Source: Leguminivora glycinivorella (lineage: Eukaryota; Arthropoda; Insecta; Lepidoptera; Tortricidae). From it: a DNA stretch of 64,000 nt. This document shows, in pieces, positions 30,240 through 40,129 of the stretch. The notes under the pieces are model-generated. The model ran no database searches, was not told the DNA's origin, and worked only from the letters and a program-made list of their open reading frames with translations. The stretch covers positions 13,965,549-14,029,548 of the forward strand of contig NC_062990.1 in assembly GCF_023078275.1 (NCBI RefSeq). The letters are read 5' to 3'. A program made the position numbers and the translations under genes. Position 1 is the first letter of the stretch. Each line of letters opens with the position of its first letter.

Positions 30240-31068
30240 GCTTGGTATTACCGTTGATGAGAACATTAATTGGAAAGCACATGTAGAAAAAATTGCGAAA
30301 AGAGTTTCTAGTTTCACGTATGCCCTTAGAAATATCAAAAGAACCACCGATTTGAAAACGGCCATGAGTGCTTTTTACGCTTTCACTCACTCGTGGCTCC
30401 AATATGGAATTATTCTGTGGGGTAACAGCACTGACGCTCCAGACCTGTTCATACTTCAAAAAAAGTGTGTTAGAATTCTCGCAAATATAAACACCTTAGA
30501 TAGTTGCAGACCGTTCTTCAAAAAATTACGTATACTAACTCTACCATCTTTGTATATACTAGAAGCCTGTAAATTTGTGCGAAAGCACCCATCCCTGTAT
30601 TCTAAAGTCAAAGATCATTGCAACTATCACATGAATCTGCGGCATAAAGACAGACTAGCTATCCCGAGTAGCAACTTGCAAATGAGTAGTAACAGCCCGC
30701 ATATGACAACTATACGTATTTACAATAACTTGCCTAAAGAGATAACCAAAGAGACTAAATATAATAAGTTTGTTATAAAATTGAAAAATTACTTAATTGA
30801 CAATTGTTTTTATTCCTTACAAGATTATTTTAATTTATATAAATTCCAAAAGTAACTCAATAAGCTATTCAATAATGTATTCAATAATGTATTTTATTAA
30901 TTTATTATTTGTGTATATTTTAGTTATAGTTTTTATTTATATTTTTTGCAATACCCTAACAGGGTCTCATGTTGTGTTGTGCCTTACCTTTTATATCTGC
31001 CACCTGTAATAATTATGTACCAACATGGAAGCAATAAAGAATTGAATTGAATTGAATTAAAGTGTGAT

Positions 31069-31232
31069 ATAACTCAGCTTTCAAACAAAAAAACTAAATC
31101 GAAATCGGTTCATCCGGACGGGAGCTGCGATGCCACAGACAGACACACACACAGACAGACAAACAGCCAGACAGACAGACATACAGACAGATAGACGGAC
31201 ACGTCAAACTTATAACACCCCGTCGTTTTTGC
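31069..31232 (-). repeat. CCCCCGACGC repeat, partial
   Basis: 'aactcagctttcaaacaaaa...gggagctgcgatgccacag', (GACA)n, 'ttataacaccccgtcgtttt'. Inserted just after the LINE-C tail. Confidence 0.78.
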
Positions 31233-31512
31233 CATAATCACGCTCGAGTGAACGTCTAGTAAAATATTTTCTGTATTATAATAATGTTGATTAAATAAAT
31301 ATGTAATATTTAATATTTACTCACTCATTGTTCTATTATTCCACTACATTTATATTGTGCTATCAAGAACAAAAATAACGTGCGATTTATGCTTTGTGAG
31401 TTTCCTTCCGTATGTAATTAAAATAATGTGTCTATGGACATGTCTATGGATATTTTTGTGACGCGATCGATTGAGTGACATATTTATTTCATATCGTCTA
31501 TTCGTATAACCA
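31233..31512. other. Unassigned stretch
   Basis: No recognisable feature. Confidence 0.4.
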
Positions 31513-31699
31513 CAAAATTAAAATTTTGAAAAAACCCCCGACCGCGACATAGTGGACCGATTTTCATGAAACATGGCTAAGAACACTCCCGACTAACTCA
31601 GCTTTCAAACAAAAAAAACTAAATCGAAATCGGTTCACCCGTGAGCTACGGTGCCACAGACAGACACACACACAGACAAACAGACAGACAGACAGACAC

Positions 31700-31740
<41 letters not shown>

Positions 31741-31779
31741 ACTTATAACACCCCGTCGTTTTTGCGTCGGGGGTTAAAA
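31513..31779 (-). repeat. CCCCCGACGC repeat, near full length
   Basis: From 'cacaaaattaaaattttgaa' through (GACA)n (31655-31740) to 'gtttttgcgtcgggggtta'. Confidence 0.82.
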
Positions 31780-31978
31780 AGGGACTCAAAGTAAAAATAC
31801 TTTACTGCTAAGAGGACGAAACATAGTTCACTTCTTTGTTCAATGATACCTTATAATTTTAAATTAAAGGAAAAATTAAAAAAATTAACACCTCCTGCAG
31901 GACTCCAACCTGCGACCTACGGCTTTGCCGGAGCAGCCCATGACCAACTTACCCACGTTGGCCTGCTAGATGCGTGGA

Positions 31979-32279
31979 AATAAATAAATAAATAAATAAA
32001 TAATAAATAAATAAATATTATAGGACATTCTTACACAGATTGACTGAGGCCCACGGTAAGCTCAAGAAGGCTTGTGTTGTGGGTACCCAGACAACGATAT
32101 ATATAATATATAATATATAAATACTTATATACATAGAAAACATCCATGACTCAGGAACAAATATCTGTGTTCATCACACAAATAAATGCCCTTACCGGGA
32201 TTCGAACCCGGGACCGCGGCGCAGCAGGCAGGGTCGCTACCGACTGTGCCAGACCGGTCGTCTTCCGTCGACCGGGAAT
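31979..32279 (-). mobile_element. tRNA-derived SINE, complete
   Basis: On minus: head 'gaccggtctggcacagtcgg...ggttcgaatcccggtaagg', middle 'tgttcctgagtcatggatgt', tail 'tgggcctcagtcaatctgtg' and an (ATTT)n end. It is the reference copy for this family in the window. Confidence 0.82.
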
Positions 32280-32515
32280 CTTTCCATGCCTTCCCTCAAT
32301 TCCATTAAATTTTTTATTTTTTTTATTTAAAAATATGTAGTATCACTCGTAGATCTACGTTTCTGCATGATAAGAAATAAGTTGGTGATACAATTTTGCG
32401 TACATTTTTAATTTAAGTAAGTTAAATAATATTTTTCAGATGTAATATTCCTATAGATGATGTGAAAAGCAATTCATTGAGGGAAGGTATGGATAAATTC
32501 GCACACATCAAGCAG

Positions 32516-32590
32516 GCCTCCGTGGCCCAGTTGGAAGCGGGATGGCCCCGGCAAGGCCAGAGGTCGCAGGTTCGAGTCCTGCCGGAGGTG
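32516..32590 (+). tRNA. tRNA-like sequence in fold-back arm
   Basis: Acceptor GCCTCCG/CGGAGGT, anticodon stem TGGCC/GGCCA with loop CCGGCAA (GGC at the anticodon position), T arm GCAGG-TTCGAGT-CCTGC. The D stem pairs only three bases and position 33 is C rather than U, so it is unlikely to be a working tRNA-Ala. The B box is good. The inverted partner at 31889-31965 is more decayed. Confidence 0.35.
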
Positions 32591-32622
32591 TGAATTTTTC
32601 CATTTTTCCTTTAATTTAAAAA

Positions 32623-32961
32623 TATGCAATTCGTATGGGTTTTTGTCAGCAAAATAGTTTCCACGTTAGGTAAACTTTATTTACAAAAAGGCGTTCAAAA
32701 ATATTTCTATATTCAATTTACGCTAGTAAATATGTCATTTTGATCTCTTATTGACACAATCTACTATTCAAAAGGTGACCGACTCTCGGCCTATCCGTTG
32801 GCCGACAATGAGCACAATATAAAGGTGTCGCCCTACGGGACCTTTCCACTGTCGATCCCGTACGACCCTTATTACACTGATCGGGACTATAGGGAGCAGG
32901 TTCAATCCTACGCATTTACATATATTGTAAACAATTTCATACTTAACGTCGTGGAGCGTTA
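32623..32961. other. Mostly unassigned
   Basis: 32775-32822 'ctctcggcctatccgttggc-cgacaatgagcacaat' is echoed inverted at 37790-37830, so it is a repeat fragment. Nothing else recognised. Confidence 0.45.
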
Positions 32962-33480
32962 AGAAGCATGGCTGGTGTGAAGTTGAGTGATAGGATCAGA
33001 AATAGCGTGGTAAGAGAGAAGTGTGGAGTGGATGTAGATGTGGTGACAAAGATTGAGATGGGTATGTTAAGGTGGTTCGGGCATGTAGAGAGGATGGATG
33101 AGAGGAGAGTGACGAAGAAAGTATATGAAAAAAGAGTGGAAGGGTCAGTTGGAAGTGGAAGACCTAGGGCCTATTGCATAACAATTTACAACTCATATTA
33201 CAAGCGGTAGTCCCCCTCCAATTCATTTTATAAGAAAGAGAGTTCCACTTGTAATACAAGTTGTAAATTGTTATGCAATAGGCCCCTAGGCGAACTTTTC
33301 TTGTTCAAATCGGGGAAATATTGCAAAAAGGCCAGGTCAGAAGCAGAAGTACTCGAAACCGACGAGCGTGTATGAGAAACGTTATGAAAGTGTGTGAAGC
33401 GAAAGTGATTTGTCAGGATCGTAGTAAATGGAAATCCGTGATCTCTGCCTACCCCTCTGGGAAAAAGGCGTGATTGTATG
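32962..33480 (+). pseudogene. RTE-like LINE C-terminus, split by a MITE
   Basis: Before the insert: 'AGVKLSDRIRNSVVREKCGV...KIEMGMLRWFGHVERMDERR...GSGRPR'. After it (33289 onward) the same frame continues through 'GEILQKGQV', 'RACMRN', 'CQDRSKWKSVISAYPSGKKA' and a stop, then (TGTA)n. This is the C-terminal region of RTE-like elements distal to the RT core. RT and endonuclease are missing. Related 3' scraps are at 6.5 and 61.4 kb. Confidence 0.8.
33167..33285. mobile_element. Harbinger-like MITE, CTA target duplication
   Basis: GGGCCTATTGCATAACAATT and its complement end a 119-bp unit flanked by CTA (33164-33166 and 33286-33288). The 3-bp duplication and GGGCC termini fit PIF/Harbinger. Removing it and one CTA makes the surrounding LINE frame continuous, which confirms the boundaries. 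Confidence 0.85.
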
Positions 33481-33550
33481 TATGTAATTTCATACTTTTA
33501 TTTTAAGGTTTTAGTAGATTAGATACATGGGCGAATCAACTTTTTCTTGC

Positions 33551-33760
33551 CTGTTGTTGCCATGGTTACGGTCCCCTGAGTCACGCTGGTTTTATACAAA
33601 TTAATCCTACTGAAATTATGCAAGCATGCATGTAGTCCATGTTTGTAGGTGGCAAATTGGAAAGGGCTTGAACCAGAAAAATGCATGTTTGCATTTTAAG
33701 TAGCATAATTTTGCATAAAACCAGCGTGATTCAGGGGACCGTAACCATGGCAATAACAGG
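33551..33760. mobile_element. Hairpin element, CCATGGTTACGGTCCCCTGA arms
   Basis: 'cctgttgttgccatggttac' at the left pairs with 'gtaaccatggcaataacagg' at the right, arms about 50 bp. Half of it recurs at 17.33-17.50 kb. Confidence 0.75.
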
Positions 33761-34317
33761 CAACACATACCTAAACCAGTAAAGTATTTAAGAGATATCT
33801 CAGATCACATGTAATGGTAATTTTATGCTTATTTTCTTAAATTGTTTGAAAATTACTTGACTAATAATTAATTAAAAAAATATTTTTGAAATACTTATAA
33901 AAAGTTCTTTCATTTGATATGTAACACAATAGAGTTCAAAAAACTTTGATTTTTAATTTTCACTTTTACCCCCAAAAGTGGCCCCTACAATTAAATATTC
34001 TTAATTCAAATTGCATTTCCATATTTGGGTAACAGGTTAACATATGTGTACTAAATTTCAAGTTAATCGGTTCAGTAGTTTTGGAGAAAATTAGCTGTGA
34101 CAGATTGACAGACAGACGCACGAGTGATCCTATAAGGGTTCCGTTTTTCCTTTTACCCTAAAAAAAATAATGAAATCACCGAAACATATTCCCAACTCAG
34201 TTGTCTCACAAAAAATCTCATCTTGTAAAAACGTCAGCAAAATAAACATTTTTTTTTTCAACACTACTTGTGTTGACGCTACCTGATAATTCGCGCCAGG
34301 CGGAGCGGCACTTTTAA
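33761..34317. other. Unassigned, one old repeat fragment
   Basis: 34035-34165 (atttcaagttaatcggttca...gtgacagattgacagacaga...agggttccgtttttcc) resembles a degraded dispersed repeat. Nothing else seen. Confidence 0.4.
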
Positions 34318-34866
34318 TCTCAATATTGAGATGAGGACAAATACGCTAGGGATGTGACTGTGAAAATGAGTATGAGAATGTTGAGTATGAGTATATACTC
34401 AAACACAATCCTCGTAGCTGTTAATATTGAGATAAGGATGATACGCTAGGGATGTGTCTGTGAAAATGAGTATGAGGATGTTGAGTATGAGTATATACTC
34501 ACAAATATACACCTTATAACTTTTAATCGTAATGTTGTGATGAGGACAATACGCTAGGGATGTGTCTGTGAAAATGAGTATGAGGATGTTGAGTATGAGT
34601 ATAATATAGTCAAACACAATCCTCGCAGCTGTTAGTCTTAATATTGAAATGAGGACAATTCGATAGGGATGTGACTGTAAAAATGAGTATGAGGATGTTG
34701 AGTATGAGTATATACTCACAAATGTACACCTTAAACTTTTAATCGTAATGTTGAGATGAGGACAATATGCTAGGGATGTGACTGTGAAAATGAGTATGAG
34801 AAGATGTTGAGTATGAGTATATACTCACAGACATACTCATAATAACTTTTAGTCGTAACGTTTAGT
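34318..34866. repeat. Minisatellite, five ~107-bp units
   Basis: 'acgctagggatgtg(a/t)ctgtg-aaaatgagtatgagg-atgttgagtatgagtata' begins at about 34341, 34441, 34549, 34658 and 34765. Alternate units share one of two variable parts ('caaacacaatcctcg' or 'cacaaatatacacctt'), a two-unit higher-order pattern. Confidence 0.88.
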
Positions 34867-34869
34867 ATG

Positions 34870-34970
34870 AGTGCATGGCAGCACCATCTCTCTTCGCTAG
34901 CTCGTAATCACATGTGTTGATTCAGTTAGGAGGTCGAACTACCTCAGAGATGACGGAGAGCGCCATAAAT
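34870..34970. repeat. Dispersed repeat, copy shared with 1-124
   Basis: 'gcaccatctctcttcgctag...gattcagttaggaggtcgaa' is the inverted counterpart of 25-118. Confidence 0.62.
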
Positions 34971-35014
34971 TTAGTCTTCGGTAATTTTGTCATATAAGTA
35001 CTTGAAAATTTTGA

Positions 35015-35107
35015 CCCCACAGACAGACACACACAAACAGACAGACAAACAGACAGACAGACACGTCAAACTTATAACACTCCGTCATTTTTGCATCGTG
35101 TGTTAAA
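35015..35107 (-). repeat. CCCCCGACGC repeat, short fragment
   Basis: (GACA)n followed by 'gtcaaacttataacactccg' and a decayed terminus. Confidence 0.7.
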
Positions 35108-35402
35108 AATACTTCACAACAGAAAATCTAACGAAAACAGTCTACGCACAACCCTACTCTACCCTCTCCCTCACTCCACATAGAACAAAGCAGCCATCTC
35201 TTTCACTCTAAAGCCCTTTATGTCAGAGGAATTCGAAATATCCCTGATATTTTGAAATCAGTGGACTTTGTACTGCATTTGAGTAGACAAAACATTATTA
35301 CGTTGTAAATATGCCAATTTATCTTAAATTCCTGAAATGACGAGATATTTGGTTTAATTTTTAGTTTTTGAATAGAACTTATTAAAAATAGGTATAATAC
35401 AT
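35108..35402. other. Unassigned stretch
   Basis: No recognisable feature. Confidence 0.4.
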
Positions 35403-36893
35403 GGTTCACTATTATCTGGCAGAAACTTTTTACGCATATATTTGATTCTTGGCAGAAGTCACGTTTGACAGAAACACCTTACGCAGAATATGCTTTGGCA
35501 TAAATCATTTCGCAGATTTATGTAATACCGAATCGTCTGTTGTCATAATGTTGATGAGCATAATAGTCTTCTAGTCTAACAATACTTTTGCAGATAATAT
35601 TTTTGCATAATATTTAGGCGGTTTAGTGTTGCAATTAAAGTTGCAATTTGCTATTTGATAGTGAGTTGAATGGGTGTAAGTGAGGATGCAAGATACCTAA
35701 CACTTCTCCTCGCTTCGCTCGTCGTCGTACCTGACGGTGACTCTGGGAAAGTTTTTAAGTTTTTGTTCTGGGAAAGTGGTCGCGTACATAGATAACGTGC
35801 AATAATTCTGCTAACGTAATATTATGCTATGAGATTATTATGTTACATACAATTATGCTAAATCAAAGTCGACCAAAGTAATGTACTGTAAAACAATATT
35901 CTGCCAAATGTGTCTTGTAGTACTGGTGGCGTGGTAGTAATAATGCCAACTAAGTTTTCTGCAAAATTACCATTCGACCGAAAGTGTTTCTGCGAAGGTT
36001 GTCTATTGTTTGCCCGACAGTCATTTAACATAATATTCATTTGCCCGAATCTAACTTGCCTGAATTTCATTTGCCCGAATGATTTGTTTACCATAGAAAT
36101 CATATGACATACTCGTTGTTTATCCGAATATTACCTTCCATAATCATACAATGCCATACTATTTGTTAGCCATATTATTAAGTGCAATAATATGGTTTCA
36201 TAGAATATTCAAACGCCATAAGCAATTATTGCCATATTAATTGTTGCCCATATTATTACCTAACCTAACCTACTTTCTGATAGCAGTTTCATTTTCCAGG
36301 GGTCACAGTTCTAACCTAACCTAACCTACTTTTCCAGCAGTTTCATTCTCCAGGGGTCACAGTTCTAACCTAACCTAACCTACTTTCTGATAGCAGTTTC
36401 ATTTTCCAGGGGTCGCAGTTCTAACCTAACCTAACCTACTGTCTGATAGTATTTTCATTTTCTGGGGGGTCACAGTTCTAACCTAACCTAACCTACTTTC
36501 TGATAGCAGTTTCATTCTCTAGTCCTTCTAGTACCTATTATAGTAGTTTTCGATTCTGCCAAAGCACATTATGGAAATTGACTTTTCTGGACGCTAATTT
36601 GTATGACAAATGATGGTATGGAATGTGGTAATTACGGATTTCGATGATTCTGACAAATGACATTATGGAAACTGACTTTATGGGAAACAAAGTTTCTGGC
36701 ACTAGATTAATATAGTAAACAATGATTATGGCATAAGATGTTATGAGAAACAATATTATGATTGTTGAATAGGATGGCAAATAAAATTATGGCAAATGAA
36801 ATTCTGGCAAATGGGGGTATCCCTTCTGCGAAGTATGTTATGCGAAGTGTGTTTCGGACTAAAATTATTCTGCCAGATGAGGGTAACCCATAA
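35403..36893. repeat. Short-word repeat element, left inverted copy
   Basis: From 'ggttcactattatctggcag' the sequence is a chain of 20-30 bp words alternating motifs such as 'ctggcagaa', 'ttgccata', 'ctgcgaa' and 'tttgcccga' with AT-rich linkers. 35403-36000 and 36829-36893 recur inverted at 40130-40740; a partial direct copy is at 54325-54530. 36000-36829 is an expansion with more words and the CCTAA minisatellite. No coding frame. Confidence 0.7.
36258..36527. repeat. Minisatellite with telomere-like CCTAACCTAACC
   Basis: Five units (starts 36258, 36314, 36368, 36424, 36481; period 54-57) each contain ACCTAACCTAACCTAC followed by 'tttctgatagcagtttcatt' and 'ccaggggtcacagttct'. CCTAA is the complement of the insect telomere unit TTAGG. 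Confidence 0.88.
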
Positions 36894-37136
36894 TACATAC
36901 ATCGCGCCTGTATCCCATAAAGGGGTAGGCAGAGCACATGAAACTATTCAAGTTTCGGTATCACTCTTGGCAAATATGGGGTTGAAAAAAAAAAACGAAA
37001 TGGTGACATTGCAGTGATAGGTTGCCAACCTCTCGCCTACGCAAGAATTTTACCCATATCCTACAGTCGACTTCTACGGCACCCACGGGAAAAAGGGGGG
37101 TGGTGAAATTCTTAACCTGTTACCACACGGGCAAAA
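36894..37136 (+). repeat. GGGGTAGGCAGAGCACATG repeat
   Basis: Complete copy, inserted at the inner edge of the short-word element. Confidence 0.75.
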
Positions 37137-37206
37137 ATGAAAATATAATTTGGATATATTCTTTGGTTCTAGTTTAACCGTTTGTGGTTACTGAGCCCCG
37201 ATCACA

Positions 37207-37322
37207 CCTCGGACATATGAAAGAGGTGCGTTCCTAGCACACAGTCTAAGTTCGTGTCGTACTACGCTTGTATGAGTGAAATATGACAGGTCGACTGTTC
37301 GCGTTTTTGACAGGCGGTAACA
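37207..37322 (-). mobile_element. CACAGTATA-family MITE, truncated
   Basis: Only the 'tcggacatatgaaagaggtg...cgtttttgacaggcggtaac' half remains. Confidence 0.68.
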
Positions 37323-38029
37323 GTTACGAACGAATAACGAACATACTTACATAATTATTGCATGTTGGTTAGTTGATCAATATGCTACTAGCCTCCTAGT
37401 CAAATCAGCTTCTTTTTAAGAACTGTCAAAACGAATTTGAAAGACTTGCTAATATGGAAATTACAATATATAAGTTTGACCAAGTCAATATTTTGGGAAA
37501 CAAATACATACCAAAAAAAGTTTTGCTAAATGTCAATTTGCGATAAGTTGTTTTGCCAAACGTTTATTTGGGAAATGATAATTTGGGAATTAAATAATAG
37601 TTTGGGATGTGAAACTTTGGGAAACGTTTTTCTGCGAATCGTCAGTAAATCAAGTTATTTTTTTAATAACTCAGTAAAAGTAAGAGTTAAGAAGAGTTAA
37701 GTTTCTTAGTTAAAAGATTAATTGTATTATTTGTATTTGACTTAAATAACCTTTCCTAAATAAGTTTACGGAAATCAATAAAAACGGCCTGTATTGTGCT
37801 CATTGACGGCCAACGGGTAGGCCGAGAGGTAGATATATATAATGCAGTACGAATTTTTATTCATGTTGTAAGTAAAAAAATAATCTTAGGGCTAAAAAGT
37901 ATGGCATCTAAGTTCTTACATTAGTCGGTAAGCGTTTGTAATGTCCTACGCTGCAGGCGACGTTCACCTGACACAGACACCTTTTTGTGGGAGTACTTCA
38001 TTGCCATAAAGTCCTGGAAGTGCCTTTTT
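37323..38029. repeat. Partly short-word repeat, otherwise unassigned
   Basis: 37480-37650 has word-like units (tttgggaaacaaa, tttgccaaacgttt, tttgggaaatgat) resembling the 35.4-kb element. 37790-37830 matches 32.78-32.82 kb inverted. The rest is unassigned. Confidence 0.45.
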
Positions 38030-38391
38030 TATACCACGTCGGTGGCAAACTGGTATACGGCCCGCCTGGCGGAAAGCGGTCACCTTAACCTATGGGTGCC
38101 TGCAACTCAAGGGGTGTCACATGCGCGTTGCCGACCCATTAGAAAGTTGTACACTCCTATTTTGAAGAACCCCGTACTATTGTTCATCGGGAGGAAATTC
38201 CTTTGAAACCGCACGGTGCGCGACCATTTAGATTGCAAGGTGTGTGGATGAGCGCCCTGTCGATGACGAGCGGTGCAATGATGAAAAGTAGCCGTTGGCA
38301 TCATGTCAAACAGTTCTTCAGAACAAAACCCATTGTTTAGGCGTGCCTTTTTAATAAGAATATAATATATATTACTCTTGTTTCTAATCAT
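38030..38391 (-). pseudogene. LINE C-terminus and 3' UTR (HRQGAHPHTL family)
   Basis: Minus-strand frame 38391-38107 contains 'CTARHRQGAHPHTL', 'TVRFQRNFLP', 'GFFKIGVYNFLMGRQRACDTP' and a stop. This is a C-terminal signature of a common lepidopteran non-LTR family. The 3' UTR follows (cgcctggcgg...cgtataccagtttgcc). 3' scraps of the same family are at 16.56 (+) and 55.99 kb (minus). It is 5'-truncated, with no RT. Confidence 0.72.
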
Positions 38392-38467
38392 TAATTTATA
38401 ACACTGCTAGTGTTGGAGATGTCTTAGACGATTTGCCTGCTTGTTTTCCAGGTTGGAAGGCCAACCA

Positions 38468-38645
38468 ATAGTACATTACGATACAAGTGCGTAAAAAGGA
38501 AGTTAGAATCGACACGAGTTACGAATTTCCTTTTCGCACGTGTATCGTAAGACGTTTTTCAGTACAAATGGCCCGCCGAAGTTTCGACCTGGCATATAAT
38601 GAACCACGAACATATAGTGCGTAAAAAAACACAGTTTGTAAAAAA
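38468..38645. mobile_element. AGTACATTACG-family MITE
   Basis: 'agtacattacgatacaagtg...cgcacgtgtatcgtaagacg...ccgccgaagtttcgacctgg', internally deleted relative to 27873-28180. Confidence 0.75.
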
Positions 38646-38779
38646 TAGTTTTTAATTCGTACCAAATATTTTTTTTTGCTGAATTATTTAAATATTGATT
38701 GATTGATTACAAAAAAATTTAAGAGTAAGAAATGGCATAAGGCTTAAGACAAAAAGTATAACTAAAGAGGAAAGGCTTA

Positions 38780-39009
38780 AGCTAGGAACATACTACGCGG
38801 ACGTCCGTCGTAAATCGACCGCGACCGCGACCGATCAGTGTGCACGGAACAAAACATCCAGCGAGCCAGATTTCGATCGGACGTCCATGCGCTCAAGGCC
38901 ACGTCCACGTCCGTCGACCGATAGTTTGCACGGTTATGTGTATTTCCATTGTCCAGATTCCCGTCCGCGGTCGATTTACGACGGACGTCCGCGTAGTATG
39001 TTCCTAGCT
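38780..39009. mobile_element. MITE, AGCTAGGAACATACTACGCG termini, TTA duplication
   Basis: About 45-bp inverted termini (AGCTAGGAACATACTACGCG...) bound 230 bp. TTA stands at 38777-38779 and 39010-39012. The interior is rich in CGACCG and ACGTCC words. The 3-bp TTA suggests a Harbinger-like family (inference). Confidence 0.8.
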
Positions 39010-39242
39010 TTACTGGCGAAAGTGACGACCGTCGTTTTATTCAAATAAAGAATGAGTGATGAAAAGTGTTGTACTAGTAGGACGAATCATCTGGAATCAA
39101 CCTAAGTAATTCGTCATTCTTTAAATTCTTAAAATTTAAAGATAAAGATTTTTTATTTGGACAATAGGTAACATTAAGTGCTTACATTTTACTTAAAGAA
39201 GCATGCAAATTTTTCTTATTGTGATGTGTCTCCACTTTACAT

Positions 39243-39420
39243 CTAGGGGGGGTACCTTAACAAAACATTTTTTTCCACTTTTTATTTTACCACTTTGCCG
39301 GCGTGATTGATATACATATTGGTACCAAATTTCAGATTTCTAGTGCTAACAGTCACTTTCTAGTACACGATTATCCGCGGACGGACGGACAGACATGGCG
39401 AAACTATAAGGGATACTTAA
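39243..39420 (-). repeat. GGGTTCCGTAGTC repeat, internal fragment
   Basis: 'gtgattgatatacatattgg...gcggacggacggacagacat-ggcgaaactataagggat' corresponds to the first third of the repeat. Confidence 0.75.
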
Positions 39421-40129
39421 CTAAGCTAGGGATACTTGACTAAGTATGTACATGTAAATGTTATATAACAATACACCATGAATTTTCATTATAATATGTG
39501 CTTATATGTTTCCGTAGTCATTTTACAAACATGTGTAAGTTTGTTACATATATAATTTTAGCAATATCTAAAAGCCCCCATAAAATTTAAATGTCCATTT
39601 AATTTTTCTAAATTTAATTTCACTTTTTTAAATACCACCATAGTTTCACAAACATTGAAAATCCATTAAATTAGGAAACGCGTGTTTCACCTTTGCCACG
39701 GCAATACCGTTAATTAACATAATTTACGTTTATAACAATATTATAGACTGAGAGCTAGTCCCGGAATTGACTTTTAAATACAGGCTTTCAAACGCAAACA
39801 TTTTCGGAAAGGTTTTTTTTTTCTGGAAATTATGGAAACTAATTTTTCTATTTGGATTGTTTTATCAAACTATCACTTTGACCTTTGATGATAAGGGCTG
39901 ATACCAGGTATTTTATTAGGTAAAACATTAAAATATAATACTGGCAGCGACTTGGGAGACATCTGTAAGTACAGTGTAGTCCCCCTAGGTTAAGTTAGGT
40001 TTAGTTTAGTTTTCAATTTGTTTCTATTATATAATTATGTAAATTATGTTCATGGAAATAAAGAGTCAAAAATATAACCAAGCTGAAGTATCACCATTTT
40101 TTTAATTGTCATCGATATCATTGATTTGG
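39421..40129. other. Unassigned AT-rich stretch
   Basis: No recognisable gene or repeat boundary. Confidence 0.45.

Larger units (their letters stand above)
29194..30855 (+). pseudogene. LINE-C reverse transcriptase, interrupted
   Basis: Upstream codons back to about 29140 are also in frame. First part: palm motif 'LLDMSKAYDRVQHN', 'SIPQGSVLGCILFLIYVNDLP' and the catalytic YADD near residues 102-105 of the part starting 29194. It stops meaningfully at '...NNCSLLG' (29730). The second part resumes at 30247 with 'ITVDENINWKAHVEKIAK' and runs to TAA at 30853 through 'LQYGIILWGNSTDAPDLFIL' and 'YNNLP'. The insert plus its 8-bp duplication is 516 bp, a multiple of three, so both halves are in the same frame. 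No endonuclease is present. Dead by truncation and insertion. Confidence 0.87.
29140..31060 (+). mobile_element. LINE-C, 5'-truncated, split by a P-like element
   Basis: The RT-coding 3' part is followed by a 200-bp UTR and a (GAATT)n tail (31041-31058). It is related to LINE-A and LINE-B by its C-terminal blocks but distinct in tail and sequence. The P-like insert occupies 29732-30239. Confidence 0.85.
31857..32622. mobile_element. Fold-back with tRNA-like sequence in both arms
   Basis: 'ttttaaattaaaggaaaaat' at the left pairs with 'atttttcctttaatttaaaa' at the right. Just inside each end, in inverted orientation, is a tRNA-like block (left about 31889-31965 on minus; right 32516-32590 on +). 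Inner arm segments pair too ('tttccatgccttccctcaat' with 'attgagggaaggtatggata'). A SINE (31979-32279) interrupts the left arm. Confidence 0.75.

Noticed and set aside
34318..34866. Regular repeat array suggesting CRISPR
   Set aside because: Units are ~107 bp with sequence similarity throughout, not short identical repeats with unique spacers, and the DNA is eukaryotic.
36258..36527. True telomere or subtelomere
   Set aside because: Only 2-3 CCTAA copies per unit, all within a longer minisatellite and surrounded by ordinary repeats.
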